Source: Anaerolineales bacterium
Lineage (GTDB): Bacteria > Chloroflexota > Anaerolineae > Anaerolineales > Villigracilaceae
DNA: 32,428 nt
Direction: 5' to 3'
NCBI GenBank assembly: GCA_016744335.1
Contig: JADGEO010000039.1
Location: 1-32,428, forward strand
Every line of letters starts with the position of its first letter. Within the stretch, counting starts at the first letter, position 1. Shown piece after piece: positions 31,089 through 32,428 of this stretch. The position numbers were made by a program, and so were the translations under genes. The notes below the pieces were generated by a model. It saw only the letters and a list, made by a program, of their open reading frames with translations, was not told the DNA's origin and searched no databases.

Positions 31089-32428
31089 CTATGGGAGTTC
31101 TGCTGGTCCAGGATTCATTTGCAACCATTCCCAGGTACCGTCTATATTTCCTATATTGTTGATTAGTGACGTGTAGTATTCAGATTTTGCATCTTTATAT
31201 GCACGCTCATTATGTTCCTGTAAAGCTTTTAGATAGTTTGGCTCATAATTCATTATGAACTCATTTCCATAATCTAATTGTAGTTCAATCATAAAATACT
31301 GCATACCAACAGATTGATTCCAAAGACCGTAGCTATAAATATAATCAAGATTGACATTTGCGTTTTTCCAATCAGATATTTCCATGGGATTATTGTATAG
31401 TGGTTTTTGTGTTGCTAGAAATGAAAGATCAAATCCCGCCTTTTCATAAGCGTCATATGCTAACCGTGCTTGCTCTTTAATATTCAGTTTGCTTTGATAG
31501 TCATGGCTTCTGTAAAAGGGGTCGAAACGCCTATCTATTTCGTTGAGTATGTTCAAGGCAGTAATTGAGAGTGTCGGGGAAATTAAATGCATTCTTTCAA
31601 TAATCTCTAACCCTTCTTTGTTCATTTGATCTTGTCGCTCTATCCAGTCGCCAATGTCATCGTAAGTATCCCCCTCCTTCCAATCGGCGAGGGCTTGGGT
31701 TTTGTCATCCTCCTCAGGTAAATCACTCAACTCAAGCAAACTCTCTTTTTGACTAAGCGATTCTTCATGCAACGCCTTCTGTGCGGCAACTCGTTTTTCT
31801 TCTTTTTCTTCCTGAGCGTTCTCTAACCCAGTCGAATATAACCCAGCATTAAAGACCCCGCCCACAGTAGCATCTTTAATCGCCTTCTCTCTGGTAGTCG
31901 AACCCATTTTGTGCCCATGTTCAGATTCGAAGGCTTTATTTGCTTCATAAATCGCCGCGCCGTTTGCATCCCAAATCTTTTGTAGTTCTCTGCGTTTGTT
32001 TTTCTTTCTTGCGCGTTCTGCTGTACGCGCGGCGATAGCTTCTCTACGCTTTCTCTGTGCAATTGCGGCATTGAAGGCACCCAAAGCGGCTGCCGCTGTG
32101 GCACCCCACAAGATATTATTCTTTTGTTCTTGCGGAGTGATTGGCACTTTGGGCGCGCTGAAAAAGCTGAATACGCCACCCTCATCATCATCTTCTGTGG
32201 CAGGATTGATAGGCGCAATGAAGATAAAGGGTGTTTGGGTAGGCATTGGTGTTTGAGATGGCACAATAAAGGCTCTATCTACGGCGGTGTCTGTGGGGGT
32301 ATTTGTTGCAGTTGGTGTAGCCGTAAAAGTGGGTAAGGCAGTTGCATTGGGCGCAGGAATAATAATTTGTGCGCTTTTCTGGTTTCTATTTCCTGCCGCA
32401 TCTTTTGCATACACCGTCACATGATAAT
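31089..32428 (-). CDS. Modular-array protein A: Ig-like end, membrane segment, shared core, unique C-terminus (5' partial)
   Basis: The frame stays open to the window edge, so the first visible residues are internal. In order from the edge: the end of an Ig/fibronectin-like beta domain (VTVYAKDAAGNRNQKSAQII), a Thr/Pro-rich linker (TATPTATNTPTDT), an acidic patch, a Gly/Ala-rich membrane-like segment (NNILWGATAAAALGAFNAAI), a basic stretch (QRKRREAIAARTAERARKK), the shared core from IWDANG to DWKEGD (31976-31668), and a unique helical C-terminus with DYQSKLNIKEQARLAYDAYE and GTWEWLQMNPGPAELP. It would be a surface protein with the core probably inside. No known domain is recognised in the core or C-terminus. 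Confidence 0.8.
   Translation of the reverse strand, partial: YHVTVYAKDAAGNRNQKSAQIIIPAPNATALPTFTATPTATNTPTDTAVDRAFIVPSQTPMPTQTPFIFIAPINPATEDDDEGGVFSFFSAPKVPITPQEQKNNILWGATAAAALGAFNAAIAQRKRREAIAARTAERARKKNKRRELQKIWDANGAAIYEANKAFESEHGHKMGSTTREKAIKDATVGGVFNAGLYSTGLENAQEEKEEKRVAAQKALHEESLSQKESLLELSDLPEEDDKTQALADWKEGDTYDDIGDWIERQDQMNKEGLEIIERMHLISPTLSITALNILNEIDRRFDPFYRSHDYQSKLNIKEQARLAYDAYEKAGFDLSFLATQKPLYNNPMEISDWKNANVNLDYIYSYGLWNQSVGMQYFMIELQLDYGNEFIMNYEPNYLKALQEHNERAYKDAKSEYYTSLINNIGNIDGTWEWLQMNPGPAELP
31668..31976 (-). repeat. Shared core repeat in protein A
   Basis: This 309-bp segment encodes 103 residues, matching 29644-29958. Conserved blocks are ANGAAIYEANKAFESEHGHK, STTREKAI, ATVGGVFNAGLYST, AQEEKEE, SLSQKES and LELSDLPEEDDKTQ. 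Immediately after DWKEGD the similarity to protein B ends. Confidence 0.85.

Noticed and set aside
1..32428. CRISPR arrays, tRNA or rRNA genes, insertion sequences and integrase-type elements
   Set aside because: No regularly spaced identical repeats, cloverleaf-like segments, rRNA stretches or transposase/integrase frames were seen on either strand.

Overview
The window looks like a chromosomal segment of a Chloroflexota bacterium, most likely an Anaerolineae or Anaerolineales relative. This is inferred from Thr/Pro-rich surface-protein linkers, lipoproteins starting LxxC, degenerate intergenic micro-repeats, the gene order around rpoA and moderate GC. No rRNA or other decisive marker is present, so the taxonomy is inference.

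Region 1 (1-17760, + strand) is the fused S10-spc-alpha ribosomal superoperon. The order is tuf(3' end)-rpsJ-rplC-rplD-rplW-rplB-rpsS-rplV-rpsC-rplP-rpmC-rpsQ-rplN-rplX-rplE-rpsN-rpsH-rplF-rplR-rpsE-rpmD-rplO-secY-adk-map-rpmJ-rpsM-rpsK-rpsD-rpoA-rplQ-truA-rplM-rpsI. Most genes are separated by 0-25 nt or overlap. Two unusual ~218-nt spacers precede rplC and rpsC. infA is absent from its usual place between map and rpmJ. Internal promoters are visible before adk and before rpmJ. truA is flanked by short micro-repeats.

Region 2 (17803-18879, + strand) is mazG, convergent with a long minus-strand block and separated from it by a strong bidirectional terminator (18883-18925).

Region 3 (18952-26317, - strand) is a TetR-controlled export operon. 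Reading along the minus strand it holds a tetR-like gene behind a near-consensus promoter with two tandem 16-bp operator-like repeats, two different FtsX-type permeases, a MacB/LolD-type ATPase, two lipoprotein HlyD-type adaptors, a membrane protein built from two copies of a 4-helix unit, a small unknown protein and an O6-alkylguanine-DNA alkyltransferase. The later genes overlap, which suggests translational coupling.

Region 4 (26412-27441, - strand) is a membrane-anchored alpha/beta hydrolase with its own terminator.

Region 5 (27508-32428, - strand) is the most unusual part. It is a head-to-tail array of modular proteins sharing a nearly identical ~105-residue core and a Gly/Ala-rich membrane-like segment, but with unrelated C-termini. 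Each of the two large copies is followed immediately by a different lipoprotein gene. A third copy survives only as a 50-codon remnant with its leader. The layout resembles polymorphic effector/partner loci, but no known toxin or immunity domain is recognisable, so function is open.
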